64,000 bases of DNA. Origin: Vibrio tapetis subsp. tapetis (lineage in GTDB: Bacteria > Pseudomonadota > Gammaproteobacteria > Enterobacterales > Vibrionaceae). Position numbers and translations under genes: made by a program. Shown here in pieces: positions 56,044-64,000 of this stretch; positions within the stretch are counted from its first letter, which is position 1; every line of letters starts with the position of its first letter. Location: the NCBI RefSeq assembly GCF_900233005.1, contig NZ_LT960611.1, positions 3,534,001-3,598,000 on the forward strand, read 5' to 3'. A model generated the notes under the pieces. That model worked only from the letters and a program-made list of their open reading frames with translations, did not search any database and was not told the DNA's origin.

Positions 56044-57444
56044 CTAAAACAAGCGGTTTAAGCCATTTAACGCCGCAACACGATAAGCCTCAGCCATGGT
56101 TGGGTAGTTAAAGGTGGTTTGAACGAAATACTCAATGGTATTCGCTTCACCTTTTTGTTCCATGATGGCCTGGCCAATGTGAATGATTTCAGCAGCCCTT
56201 TCACCAAAGCAGTGGATGCCAAGGATTTCTTTTGTTTCTCGATGGAACAGTATTTTCAATGAACCAAGGTCTTTACCTGCAATTTGAGCTCGAGCAAGGT
56301 GTTTGAATGAAGAGCGACCTACCTCATATGGTATCTTGGCTGCAGTGAGTTCTTGTTCTGTCTTACCAACGGAGCTGATTTCTGGAATCGTGTAGATACC
56401 TGTTGGAATGTCTTCAATCAAGTAATTGTAAGCTTCACCTTGAGTGGTTATAGCCTGTGCGACAAATCGACCTTGATCGTAAGCTGCGCTGGCAAGGCTT
56501 GGGTAGCCGATAACATCACCTACTGCATAAATGTGTTCACACGCAGTTTGGTAGTTATTATTTACGCTAAGCTGCCCGCGTGAATCGGCTTTTAGACCAG
56601 CGGCTTCCACATTGAGCTTGTCGGTATTCCCCGTTCGTCCATTGGCATAAAGAATGCAGTCTGCTCGCATCTTTTTACCAGACTCTAGGTGTACGACGAC
56701 CCCATCTTCTGTGGGTTCTATCTTTTCGTAAGTTTCGTCATTGCGAATGATCACACCACTGTTCCAGAAGTGATAAGAAAGCGCATCGGAGGTTTCGTTA
56801 TCAAGGAAAGAAAGCAGTCGGTCACGGGTGTTGATGAGATCGGTTTTAACACCTAAGCCTCGGAAAATTGAAGCGTATTCACAACCAATAACCCCTGCAC
56901 CATAAATGATGATGTGTCTAGGGTCGTGTTCCAGAGACAGAATTGAATCACTGTCATATACGCGAGGGTGGTTGAAATCGACATCTGCAGGTTGATAAGG
57001 ACGAGATCCTGTCGCAATAACGAACTTGTCGGCTGTGTAGTGGTCTACACTTCCATCGGCTTGTGTAACAGCAACAGTATGTGCGTCGATAAATTTGGCA
57101 GCACCGAAGATTAATTGGCACTCATTGCGGTCATAAAAACCTTGGCGCATTCGAGTTTGTTTGTCTATTACGCTCTTAGCATGATCCAAAATGGTAGAAA
57201 ATGTAGCGTGGAGGCTGCTGTTGTTATGGCAGAAAAGTGGGTTGTTATTGAATTCAATGATGCGACTAACTGCGTGGCGCAATGCTTTTGAAGGTATGGT
57301 GCCCCAATGGGTACAACCACCACCAACATTAGGTTCACGTTCGATGATCGCAACATTGAGCCCGGCTTTGGTGAGACCCATAGCAGCACCTTCGCCTCCT
57401 GGGCCACTGCCAATTACAATTGCGTCAAAGTGAGTCGAGGTCAT
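56044..57444 (-). CDS. sthA: Soluble pyridine nucleotide transhydrogenase
   Basis: 466-residue FAD flavoprotein that reoxidises NADPH with NAD+. N-terminal [12 protein letters not shown]ossmann motif, [17 protein letters not shown] (one cysteine where disulfide reductases have two, as in all SthA), NAD(P) motif [13 protein letters not shown], and a C-terminal dimer domain. Divergent from fabR as in E. coli. Confidence 0.95.
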   Translation of the reverse strand: MTSTHFDAIVIGSGPGGEGAAMGLTKAGLNVAIIEREPNVGGGCTHWGTIPSKALRHAVSRIIEFNNNPLFCHNNSSLHATFSTILDHAKSVIDKQTRMRQGFYDRNECQLIFGAAKFIDAHTVAVTQADGSVDHYTADKFVIATGSRPYQPADVDFNHPRVYDSDSILSLEHDPRHIIIYGAGVIGCEYASIFRGLGVKTDLINTRDRLLSFLDNETSDALSYHFWNSGVIIRNDETYEKIEPTEDGVVVHLESGKKMRADCILYANGRTGNTDKLNVEAAGLKADSRGQLSVNNNYQTACEHIYAVGDVIGYPSLASAAYDQGRFVAQAITTQGEAYNYLIEDIPTGIYTIPEISSVGKTEQELTAAKIPYEVGRSSFKHLARAQIAGKDLGSLKILFHRETKEILGIHCFGERAAEIIHIGQAIMEQKGEANTIEYFVQTTFNYPTMAEAYRVAALNGLNRLF

Positions 57445-57724
57445 AGTTCTGCCTTTTGCTTAGTGCTTAACAATATATTATCTTTATCTTAACCTATTCC
57501 TTTGATGGATAAATGTTTGTGCTATCAGACAGTGGAAGGGATCACGTTGCTTCTGCAATAGAAATTGTGAAGTGGCTAATAACTCCTGCTGTTGAATCAG
57601 CAATTCTTACAAAAATCCGTAAAGTAGTCGTTGCCTACAAATGGACAGCCGTTACTTTCACGGTATAGTAATTGGATGCGCGACAGTGCGTGTGCAAAAT
57701 TACTAAAGACAAAGTAGAAAATTC

Positions 57725-58339
57725 ATGGGAATCCGAGCTCAACAAAAAGAAAAAACTCGCCGTTCATTGATCGACGCGGCCTTTCGACAGCTAAGTGCTG
57801 ATCGCAGCTTTTCAAATTTAAGCTTGCGTGAAGTGGCCAGAGAAGCGGGAATCGCTCCAACTTCTTTTTATCGCCACTTTAAAGACATGGATGAACTGGG
57901 TTTGACGATGGTCGACGAAGGAGGCCTTTTGTTACGCCAACTAATGCGCCAAGCAAGGCAGCGCATTGTAAGAGAAGGCAGTGTTATTCGGACTTCAGTG
58001 GAAACATTTATGGAGTTCATTGAAAGTAGCCCTAACGTATTTCGTTTATTGCTACGTGAGCGCTCAGGCACATCCGCGGCTTTCCGTGCAGCAGTTGCTC
58101 GTGAGATGCAGCATTTCGCAGCCGAATTAACAGAATATTTGGTGTCAACGGGCATGGCTCGAGAAGAAGCGATTGTTCAAGCTGAAGCGTCTGTAACGTT
58201 AGTATTCAGTTCTGGGGCGGAATCACTAGATTTAGACTCAGAATCAAGAAAGGAACAAGTTGAGCGCTTAGTCGTTCAACTAAGAATTATTGCAAAAGGT
58301 GCATTCTTGTACCGAAAAGAACGTGAATCAACTAAATAG
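57725..58339 (+). CDS. fabR: Unsaturated fatty-acid repressor FabR
   Basis: 204-residue TetR-family repressor; HTH at 27-50 ([30 protein letters not shown]). In E. coli it represses fabA and fabB according to the acyl-CoA/ACP pool. The neighbours sthA (divergent) and yijD (17 bp downstream) are conserved. The 280 bp upstream, shared with sthA, show no operator I recognise. Confidence 0.92.
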   Translation: MGIRAQQKEKTRRSLIDAAFRQLSADRSFSNLSLREVAREAGIAPTSFYRHFKDMDELGLTMVDEGGLLLRQLMRQARQRIVREGSVIRTSVETFMEFIESSPNVFRLLLRERSGTSAAFRAAVAREMQHFAAELTEYLVSTGMAREEAIVQAEASVTLVFSSGAESLDLDSESRKEQVERLVVQLRIIAKGAFLYRKERESTK

Positions 58340-58355
58340 TAAGGCAGGTTAAACA

Positions 58356-58727
58356 ATGTCTAATGAAGCAACTCAAAAAGACTTCGGCTCAGAAAAGAAA
58401 ACGCTACTTTTAGCTTTGGTAGCAGGTATGTGTGGTAACGCATTATTAGCAGGATTAACAGTTAGCGAAGTTTCGTTCTCTATTTTTCCTCTGATCGCTT
58501 TGGTTTTGGCTGTTCAAAGCTTATATCAAGAGTACTTACGTAATCCGGTTGCAGAAGAAATCCCATTAGTGGGCTTAGGTTGTTTCTTCGTAGGTGCATT
58601 TGGTTACTCGGCATTCTTAAAAGCTCAGTATCCAGATACAGGTTCGAATTTCTTTGCCATTCTAGTTACCTTGATATTGATGCTTTGGGTGGGTAAAAAA
58701 CTGGGTTATATAGTCAAACAAGGCTAG
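58356..58727 (+). CDS. yijD: YijD-family membrane protein (DUF1422)
   Basis: 123 residues with four hydrophobic segments, matching DUF1422/YijD (LLLALVAGMCGNALLAGL, PVAEEIPLVGLGCFFVGAFGYSAFLKAQYPDTGSNFF). Co-transcribed with fabR. Function unknown. Confidence 0.88.
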   Translation: MSNEATQKDFGSEKKTLLLALVAGMCGNALLAGLTVSEVSFSIFPLIALVLAVQSLYQEYLRNPVAEEIPLVGLGCFFVGAFGYSAFLKAQYPDTGSNFFAILVTLILMLWVGKKLGYIVKQG

Positions 58728-58765
58728 CCGTGTAAATAAGCTTAGCTAAGTACACAACAAGAATG

Positions 58766-58794
58766 AAAAAAGCCGCTATCACTAGCGGCTTTTT
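58766..58794. terminator. Bidirectional terminator between yijD and trmA
   Basis: AGCCGCT / AGCGGCT 7-bp stem, loop ATCACT, with A5 upstream and T4 downstream. Confidence 0.85.
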
Positions 58795-58819
58795 AACATC
58801 TGCATTTTGCGTTTTCAGT

Positions 58820-59929
58820 TTATGCTTTTCGTTCTAAAAATACGCCCGCTTCCATGTGGTGGGTATATGGGAACTGATCAAATAAAGCAAAACGGGTGAT
58901 GTTGTGGGTCTCACCAAGTACGTCTAAGTTCTCTTTTAGTGTTTCAGGGTTACAAGAGATGTACATAATACGCTCGTATCCTTGCACCATTTTACAGGTG
59001 TCAATGTCCATACCAGAGCGAGGTGGATCAACAAAGATGGTGTTGCAGTTGTAGCTGCTTAAATCGATGTTTTGCTGTTTCAAGCGGCGGAACTCTCGTT
59101 TACCTTCCATTGCTTGAGTAAAATCTTCTGCTGACATGCGAACAATCTGAACGTTGTCTATTTTATTAGCCGCAATATTAAATTGTGCTGAGTCAACGGA
59201 TGGTTTCGCCAGTTCAGTCGCCAGAACGCGTTCAAAATTTTGCGCAAGAGCCAGAGAAAAGTTGCCATTGCCACAGTAAAGCTCAAGTAAATCGCCTTGA
59301 CTGTCTTGGGTGCAATCGACAGCCCACTCCAACATCTTCTGAGCAACGATGCCATTAGGTTGAGTAAAGCTGTTTTCTACTTGTTGGTAGATGTAGCTGT
59401 CACCGTTCACGTTGAGCTTTTCAATCACGTAGTCTTGATCGAGTACGATTTTCATTTTACGAGCACGGCCAATCAAATTCAAATTGAAGCCTTCGTCGTT
59501 AAGGCGCTGTTTTAGTGCTTTAGCATCGGCGATCCAAGCATCATCCAACTGGCGGTGATAAAGCAGTGACACAAGGATCTCACCGCTTAATGTCGATAAG
59601 AAATCCACTTGGAATAATTTATGACGTAGGGTCGGGTTGTCTTTCATCGCATCAATGATCAGTGGCATTAAGTCATTAATAAGACGACTTGCGGCAGGGA
59701 ATTGATCAACGCGATACTTTTCCTTGGTTTCTTGATTGAACATGGCGTAGTACATGTCGTCACCGTCATGCCAAACACGAAATTCAGCGCGCATGCGATA
59801 ATGTTGTTCTGGTGATTCGAAAACTTCTAATTCAGGCACGTTATAAGGTGCAAACATCTGCGTAAGACGTTCGGTTTTCTCTTCCAGTTGCTCGCGGTAG
59901 CGGTCTGGGTTCACATCAAGTGTTGCCAT
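58820..59929 (-). CDS. trmA: tRNA (uracil54-C5)-methyltransferase TrmA
   Basis: 369 residues from ATG 59929 ([22 protein letters not shown]), close to the family length; a longer frame from 59959 lacks conservation. Makes m5U54 in tRNA. SAM motif [22 protein letters not shown], and catalytic cysteine in YISCNPETL. The trmA-btuB-murI order is the E. coli one. Confidence 0.94.
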   Translation of the reverse strand: MATLDVNPDRYREQLEEKTERLTQMFAPYNVPELEVFESPEQHYRMRAEFRVWHDGDDMYYAMFNQETKEKYRVDQFPAASRLINDLMPLIIDAMKDNPTLRHKLFQVDFLSTLSGEILVSLLYHRQLDDAWIADAKALKQRLNDEGFNLNLIGRARKMKIVLDQDYVIEKLNVNGDSYIYQQVENSFTQPNGIVAQKMLEWAVDCTQDSQGDLLELYCGNGNFSLALAQNFERVLATELAKPSVDSAQFNIAANKIDNVQIVRMSAEDFTQAMEGKREFRRLKQQNIDLSSYNCNTIFVDPPRSGMDIDTCKMVQGYERIMYISCNPETLKENLDVLGETHNITRFALFDQFPYTHHMEAGVFLERKA

Positions 59930-60107
59930 GAGGTCATGCCTATTGGTTTCTAGAAACAAGGAGCGCAGATTTTATTCAATCCACTTCGTTTGTCCAGTTT
60001 TGCGTGATTTTAGTGTCTAAATTCAACATATAGACGGGTGCAGTTAACATAATAGCTTATAGCAATAACATCTAGACAACAGACACAGGTCACACTACTA
60101 TCCGTAC

Positions 60108-60320
60108 CCATGCTGGTGGCCCATAGATGAACATTGTTTCAATGCTTCAGATTGTGAGCCTGAAAAGGGAATCTGGTGAAAATCCAGAACTGACGCGCAG
60201 CGGTAATAGAGAACGAATACCTTGGGTAAGACCCGAACACTGTTTAGCTTGCTAAGTGGGAAGTGAGGTACTAGGCGCTTATAGTTTATAGGCATGCTCT
60301 TAAGTCCGAATATCTGCCAG
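60108..60320 (+). ncRNA. Cobalamin (AdoCbl) riboswitch of btuB
   Basis: The leader contains the conserved elements in order: GGTGGCCC-type start near 60114, AAAAGGGAATCTGGTGAAAA (60163-60182), CCAGAACTGACGCGCAGCGG, AAGACCCGAACACTG, and a B12-box form AAGTCCGAATATCTGCC (60301-60317). It ends about 85 bp before btuB. Cobalamin binding should lower btuB translation. Confidence 0.93.
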
Positions 60321-60404
60321 TAAATAAAAACACCTAATGTACCTATAAAAAAACAATTAACGGGCATTGGGTGAGGATTTCTCGCGAATTTAGGACTCTA
60401 AATA

Positions 60405-62285
60405 ATGAACAAAACAGTTTTAGCGGCCGCAGTGGCGTCGCTGATGACACACATCCCTACATCTTTCGCACAAGAAGCGGCAGATTCCACTCCAAAATCT
60501 CAAACTCAAGAAACCATGGTCGTGACAGCGAACCGTTTTGAGCAGCCAGTAGGAAAAGTGACTGCAACAGTCGAGTATGTCACCAAAGATCAACTTGAAA
60601 ACCTTCAAATAAAGTCTCTGTCAGAGGCTCTTGCGCTTTTGCCCGGAGTACAGGTTGCTCAGAATGGTGGCCGAGGCCAATCAAGTTCTGTTTATATTCG
60701 AGGCAGCGCATCTAATCATGTAGTGGTTCTTTATAACGGTGTACGAATAGGCAGCGCTACGACAGGAAGTGCTAACTTTACCGCGATACCTCTTGCTGGT
60801 GTAGAGAGAATCGAATTAGTTAAAGGTGCTAGAGCAGCAGTTTACGGAGCAGATGCTATTGGCGGTGTTATAAACATTATTACGAGCTCTGGTGCTAGTG
60901 AAAATACTGCAATTATTAAAGCGGGGCTGGGGTCAGACAAATATCGTCAGGCTGGTGCTGGATATAGCGGTAAGCTAGGGGATAAATCGTGGCTTAATCT
61001 GTCCGTAAATACTGAAGCGGCTGAAGGGTTTGATGTAGGCGGGACAGGACCAAGCCAACCAGATAACGATGGTTATAGTCGTAAGGACGTAAACTTTGAA
61101 GTCGGAACTCTTATTTCTGATTCTTGGTCGGCCAATTTTATGGGCTTCTATCATCATAGTAATAGTGACTATGAAAGCTATGATGGTAAGGCTCCTGATG
61201 AGCAAGAATCAGAGCTTTATAATTACGCAGGGTCAATTACTTACGATATAGGTCGCTTTAGTTCGGTTTTGTCGTTATCGACCAACAAAGATAGCAGTGA
61301 TAATTTTGGTGGCACGACAAACGGAAGCCATCTTGTGACTAAAAGGCATGCTGCTAGTATCGTTAATATATATCGGATTAACGCTCAGTGGGTTATGAAT
61401 GCAGGCTTAGATTTTACTCAGGACTCAGTCGCAGACTCAAATATTTATAGCAGCGGTAAGTATCAAAAATACGGAAAAACGGGTAGAAGTAATCAAGCTA
61501 TATTTGTTTCATCTCTGTGGGGTTTTGATAGTACTCAGCTAGAAGCGAGTATTCGCCAAGATGGAAACAGTGTTTACGGTCAGAATACTACTTGGCAGTT
61601 AGGTGCGGGTTATCAGCTAAACCAAAATATTAGATTTGTAGCATCAGGCGGAACAGCATTCCAAGCACCAACCTATAATAATTTATATTGGCCTGGTTAT
61701 GGGAATGAGGATTTACAGCCTGAAGAGTCACTTAACTTTGAAGCTGGCGCGGAAGTGTACACTGAATTAGCTGATTTTCGAGTGATTGGATACTCAAATA
61801 CAATCACTAACTTGATTAATTATCAGTCTAAAGGTGAAGACCTTAAAAACTCCGACGCACATATTAAAGGAATCGAACTCAGTTCTACATTTGATACGGG
61901 TAATTTAAGTCACTCAGTATCAATGGATTTCTTAGATCATAAGAATAAAGTGAACGTTGCAGGCTGGGGCAAGCCGGAAGACATTCAAACTAAGAAGCTT
62001 AATCGCCGAGCAAATTTCGTGGCGAAGTGGTTTGTTAGCTATGAATATAATGCTATTCGGACGGATTTATCTTACCAATACCAAGGTAAGCGATTTGATG
62101 ATACCAAAAACACAACGGAGCTAGCTCCTTATAGCTTGGTTAATTGGTCCTTGTCTTACCAAGTCGACCCTAATTGGGTAGTTCGAGCTAAAATTGATAA
62201 CTTACTTAACGAGCAGTATGAAACAGCTTATAAGTATAACACTCAAGATCGTGCTTACTACTTAAATACAGCTTACCAATTCTAA
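60405..62285 (+). CDS. btuB: TonB-dependent vitamin B12 receptor BtuB
   Basis: 626 residues: signal peptide MNKTVLAAAVASLMTHIPTSFA, TonB box ETMVVTANRF, plug domain (about 40-160, LPGVQVAQNGGRGQSSSVYIRGSASNH) and a 22-strand barrel ending in AYYLNTAYQF with terminal Phe. Imports cobalamin across the outer membrane. Controlled by the preceding riboswitch; TAGGA sits 8-10 nt before the ATG. Confidence 0.95.
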   Translation: MNKTVLAAAVASLMTHIPTSFAQEAADSTPKSQTQETMVVTANRFEQPVGKVTATVEYVTKDQLENLQIKSLSEALALLPGVQVAQNGGRGQSSSVYIRGSASNHVVVLYNGVRIGSATTGSANFTAIPLAGVERIELVKGARAAVYGADAIGGVINIITSSGASENTAIIKAGLGSDKYRQAGAGYSGKLGDKSWLNLSVNTEAAEGFDVGGTGPSQPDNDGYSRKDVNFEVGTLISDSWSANFMGFYHHSNSDYESYDGKAPDEQESELYNYAGSITYDIGRFSSVLSLSTNKDSSDNFGGTTNGSHLVTKRHAASIVNIYRINAQWVMNAGLDFTQDSVADSNIYSSGKYQKYGKTGRSNQAIFVSSLWGFDSTQLEASIRQDGNSVYGQNTTWQLGAGYQLNQNIRFVASGGTAFQAPTYNNLYWPGYGNEDLQPEESLNFEAGAEVYTELADFRVIGYSNTITNLINYQSKGEDLKNSDAHIKGIELSSTFDTGNLSHSVSMDFLDHKNKVNVAGWGKPEDIQTKKLNRRANFVAKWFVSYEYNAIRTDLSYQYQGKRFDDTKNTTELAPYSLVNWSLSYQVDPNWVVRAKIDNLLNEQYETAYKYNTQDRAYYLNTAYQF

Positions 62286-62301
62286 TTCGACCTAGAATAT
62301 C

Positions 62302-62326
62302 AAAACCGCCTACGGGCGGTTTTTTC
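62302..62326 (+). terminator. Terminator after btuB
   Basis: AACCGCC / GGCGGTT stem with loop TACG, followed by T's. Confidence 0.85.
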
Positions 62327-62343
62327 CTAAATGGAGATACCAA

Positions 62344-63018
62344 ATGACCAAACCAAAAAGAGTGATCGTGAGCTGGTCATCAGGTAAAGACTCAACATTA
62401 ACGCTGATCAAGCTACTAGAAGATCCGTGTTATCAGGTTATTGGGCTATACACCACTTATGTTGGTAACGAAGTCCCCTTTCAAGTAACGCCCATTGATG
62501 TCGTTGCAATGCAGGCTAAATTGACTGGCTTACCATTGATCACCATCGAATTACCTGAAGTCTTCCCGTCTAACGAGATCTACCAAACCAGCGTTGTTGA
62601 AGGTCTAGAACATTCGGGACTTGATATAGAAGCCGTCGCATTCGGTGACATGTTCTGCAATGGCATTGTGGAATACCGAAAGAGCTATATAGAAAAAGCG
62701 GGTTGGAAATGTGTATTTCCATTGTTAGGAATAGATAGCCAGCAACTCGCGAATGAAATCATAGATAGAAACATTAAAACCTTTCTCGTTACTACGGACA
62801 ATGAGCGGTTACATAGGAGTTTCTGTGGGCAATGGTATAGCAAAACACTTCTTGAAGACTTACCTAGTGAAGTTGACTCTTGCGGTGAAAATGGTGAGTT
62901 TCACACATTAGTTACCAGCGCACCGTGTTTCGATGGCCATTTGAATGTTGTCTTCAATAACCTAGATTCTGGTGAACGCTTTACTCACCAAAGATACACG
63001 GCAAAGATTGGCGAATAG
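62344..63018 (+). CDS. Dph6-like ATP pyrophosphatase (diphthine-ammonia-ligase family)
   Basis: 224 residues of the DUF71/adenine-nucleotide alpha-hydrolase family. PP-loop SWSSGKDSTL near the N-terminus, AFGDMFCNGIVEYRKSYIEKAGW, and GENGEFHTLV, the family's signature. Diphthamide does not exist in bacteria, so the substrate must differ. Its place between btuB and murI raises a link to cobalamin metabolism, which is only positional. Confidence 0.8.
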   Translation: MTKPKRVIVSWSSGKDSTLTLIKLLEDPCYQVIGLYTTYVGNEVPFQVTPIDVVAMQAKLTGLPLITIELPEVFPSNEIYQTSVVEGLEHSGLDIEAVAFGDMFCNGIVEYRKSYIEKAGWKCVFPLLGIDSQQLANEIIDRNIKTFLVTTDNERLHRSFCGQWYSKTLLEDLPSEVDSCGENGEFHTLVTSAPCFDGHLNVVFNNLDSGERFTHQRYTAKIGE

Positions 63019-63065
63019 ATAGTGAAGCAGTATGATTAGCTCGAATATTAAGAGCGAGTATAAAA

Positions 63066-63866
63066 GTGGCCACTCAAGATAGTAAAACTGTATTGGTGTT
63101 TGATTCAGGCGTCGGAGGGATTTCTGTATATCAGGAATTGTCACAGCTGCTTCCTCAGCTTAATTACGTCTATTTATTTGATAATGCCGCGTATCCATAC
63201 GGTGAACTAGACCAATCGATATTGATTGAGCGAGTTTTGAAGCTTGTCTGTGAATTTGTTCGAGAACATAAAGTAGATATTGTGGTAATTGCTTGTAATA
63301 CCGCGAGCACAATCGTACTGCCTCACTTGCGTCGTGAGCTCTCTATTCCTGTGGTTGGTGTTGTACCTGCAATTAAACCTGCGTCTCTTCTTTCTTCAAA
63401 GTGTATTGGTGTTATTGCTACTCCAGCAACCGTGACTCGACAATATACCCATGACCTAATTAAGAACTTTTCAGCGAATAAACCCGTCAAACTTGTAGGT
63501 TCGACAAGGCTGGTGGATCTAGCTGAAGAAAAGCTCAGAGGAAAAGCCGTCTCTTTAGATGAGCTGAGAGACATTCTTTCTGAACTCCAAGGAACCATTG
63601 ATGTTGCGGTACTTGGCTGTACTCATTTCCCATTATTAAAAGAAGAAATTGGATTGGTACTAGGGCCTGACGTTGCTTTGATTGATTCGGGTGCTGCAAT
63701 AGCAAGAAGGGTCGCTGAATTATTAGATATAAAGAGTGGTGGTAAGCAGGAATTAGAACATTTGATTTTTTCCAGTGCACCACCCTGGGAGAGTGATGCA
63801 CTGAATCATGCATTAAAGCAAAGAGGATTCTCTAAGATTCAGATTCTTCCGACTCTGGATGTTTAG
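63066..63866 (+). CDS. murI: Glutamate racemase
   Basis: 266 residues from GTG 63066. Makes D-glutamate for peptidoglycan. Catalytic cysteines in ACNTAST and [22 protein letters not shown] at the N-terminus. The last 35 bp overlap the convergent RRM-protein gene. Conserved trmA-btuB-murI neighbourhood. Confidence 0.95.
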   Translation: MATQDSKTVLVFDSGVGGISVYQELSQLLPQLNYVYLFDNAAYPYGELDQSILIERVLKLVCEFVREHKVDIVVIACNTASTIVLPHLRRELSIPVVGVVPAIKPASLLSSKCIGVIATPATVTRQYTHDLIKNFSANKPVKLVGSTRLVDLAEEKLRGKAVSLDELRDILSELQGTIDVAVLGCTHFPLLKEEIGLVLGPDVALIDSGAAIARRVAELLDIKSGGKQELEHLIFSSAPPWESDALNHALKQRGFSKIQILPTLDV

Positions 63867-64000
63867 GATCGTTAGCAACGCGAACTTTTAAAGTGCGCTC
63901 CATATAATCCTTTTCATTTAAGCTAGAGATTATGTTCTTGGTGTCGTTACTAGCAACAACCACAAAACCAAATCCACGTCGCTTTCCTGTACGTTTATCT
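63832..64000 (-). CDS. RNA-recognition-motif protein, C-terminal part (5' end outside window)
   Basis: The minus strand is open from the window edge to a TAG at 63832-63834, giving ~55 residues. It reads [10 protein letters not shown] (RNP1 motif) then [18 protein letters not shown] and an acidic Ser/Glu tail. This is the end of a short RRM RNA-binding protein of the cyanobacterial/Vibrio type. It overlaps the 3' end of murI by 35 bp. Its start is beyond 64000. Confidence 0.75.
   Translation of the reverse strand, partial: DKRTGKRRGFGFVVVASNDTKNIISSLNEKDYMERTLKVRVANDPKHPESEESES

Overview
The window is chromosomal DNA of a Vibrio species (Vibrionaceae, Gammaproteobacteria). The evidence is gene order and protein similarity: cyaA / cyaY / lptM-lysA-dapF-yigA-xerC-yigB, pldB-yigL with rhtB, ftsY-ftsE-ftsX-rpoH, ubiC-ubiA / plsB / lexA-dinF and sthA / fabR-yijD / trmA / btuB-murI are classic gamma-proteobacterial housekeeping blocks, and a CdgJ-like EAL-HDOD protein and an arsR-GAPDH-phosphatase-arsJ operon fit Vibrio. 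No rRNA, tRNA or CRISPR array was seen.

Layout. 1-6.6 kb: adenylate cyclase (5' end cut by the window), frataxin, and the DAP/lysine plus xerC operon. 6.8-15.1 kb: two c-di-GMP-type signalling proteins (FIST-GGDEF-EAL and EAL-HDOD) flanking tRNA-modification, lipoprotein, HAD phosphatase, lysophospholipase and RhtB genes. 15.2-18.4 kb: an ArsJ-type arsenate-detoxification operon. 18.5-22.3 kb: acyltransferase, yhhM, yhhN, yecH and small unknown genes. 22.4-41.6 kb: a yhgN/marC gene split by an 18.6-kb mobile island. 41.7-48.1 kb: yhhL-rsmD, ftsYEX, rpoH, a broken glpE, and glpG. 48.2-64 kb: ubiCA, plsB, lexA-dinF, sthA/fabR, trmA, a cobalamin riboswitch with btuB, a Dph6-like ATPase, murI and the end of an RRM protein gene.

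The island (about 22604-41221) is the novel part. Its right end carries three consecutive minus-strand genes that I identify as a gamma-mobile-trio (GMT) module: gmtY (tyrosine recombinase), gmtZ (large integrase with INT-type repeats) and gmtX. gmtZ is broken twice, by an IS256-family element with an 8-bp target duplication and by a frameshift in an A8 tract (U8 in the mRNA). Deleting the island joins the two yhgN halves in frame into a 196-residue protein, and near-symmetrical 10-bp inverted repeats lie 9-10 nt inside the two junctions. Just inside the left end the island carries its own intact, diverged MarC/YhgN-family gene, which may replace the gene it destroys.

Cargo: a XRE repressor with two matching CTAAG-N5-CTTAG operators facing a two-gene operon (winged-helix-like protein plus SF2 helicase) whose helicase is split by an IS21-family element; and a tightly packed five-gene operon. 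The latter starts with an AAA+ ATPase and a subtilisin-like protease, the architecture of the IetAS anti-phage system, and continues with a small predicted wHTH protein, a membrane protein and an exported metallo-beta-lactamase-fold protein. That five-gene arrangement is the best candidate for an undescribed or extended defence system.
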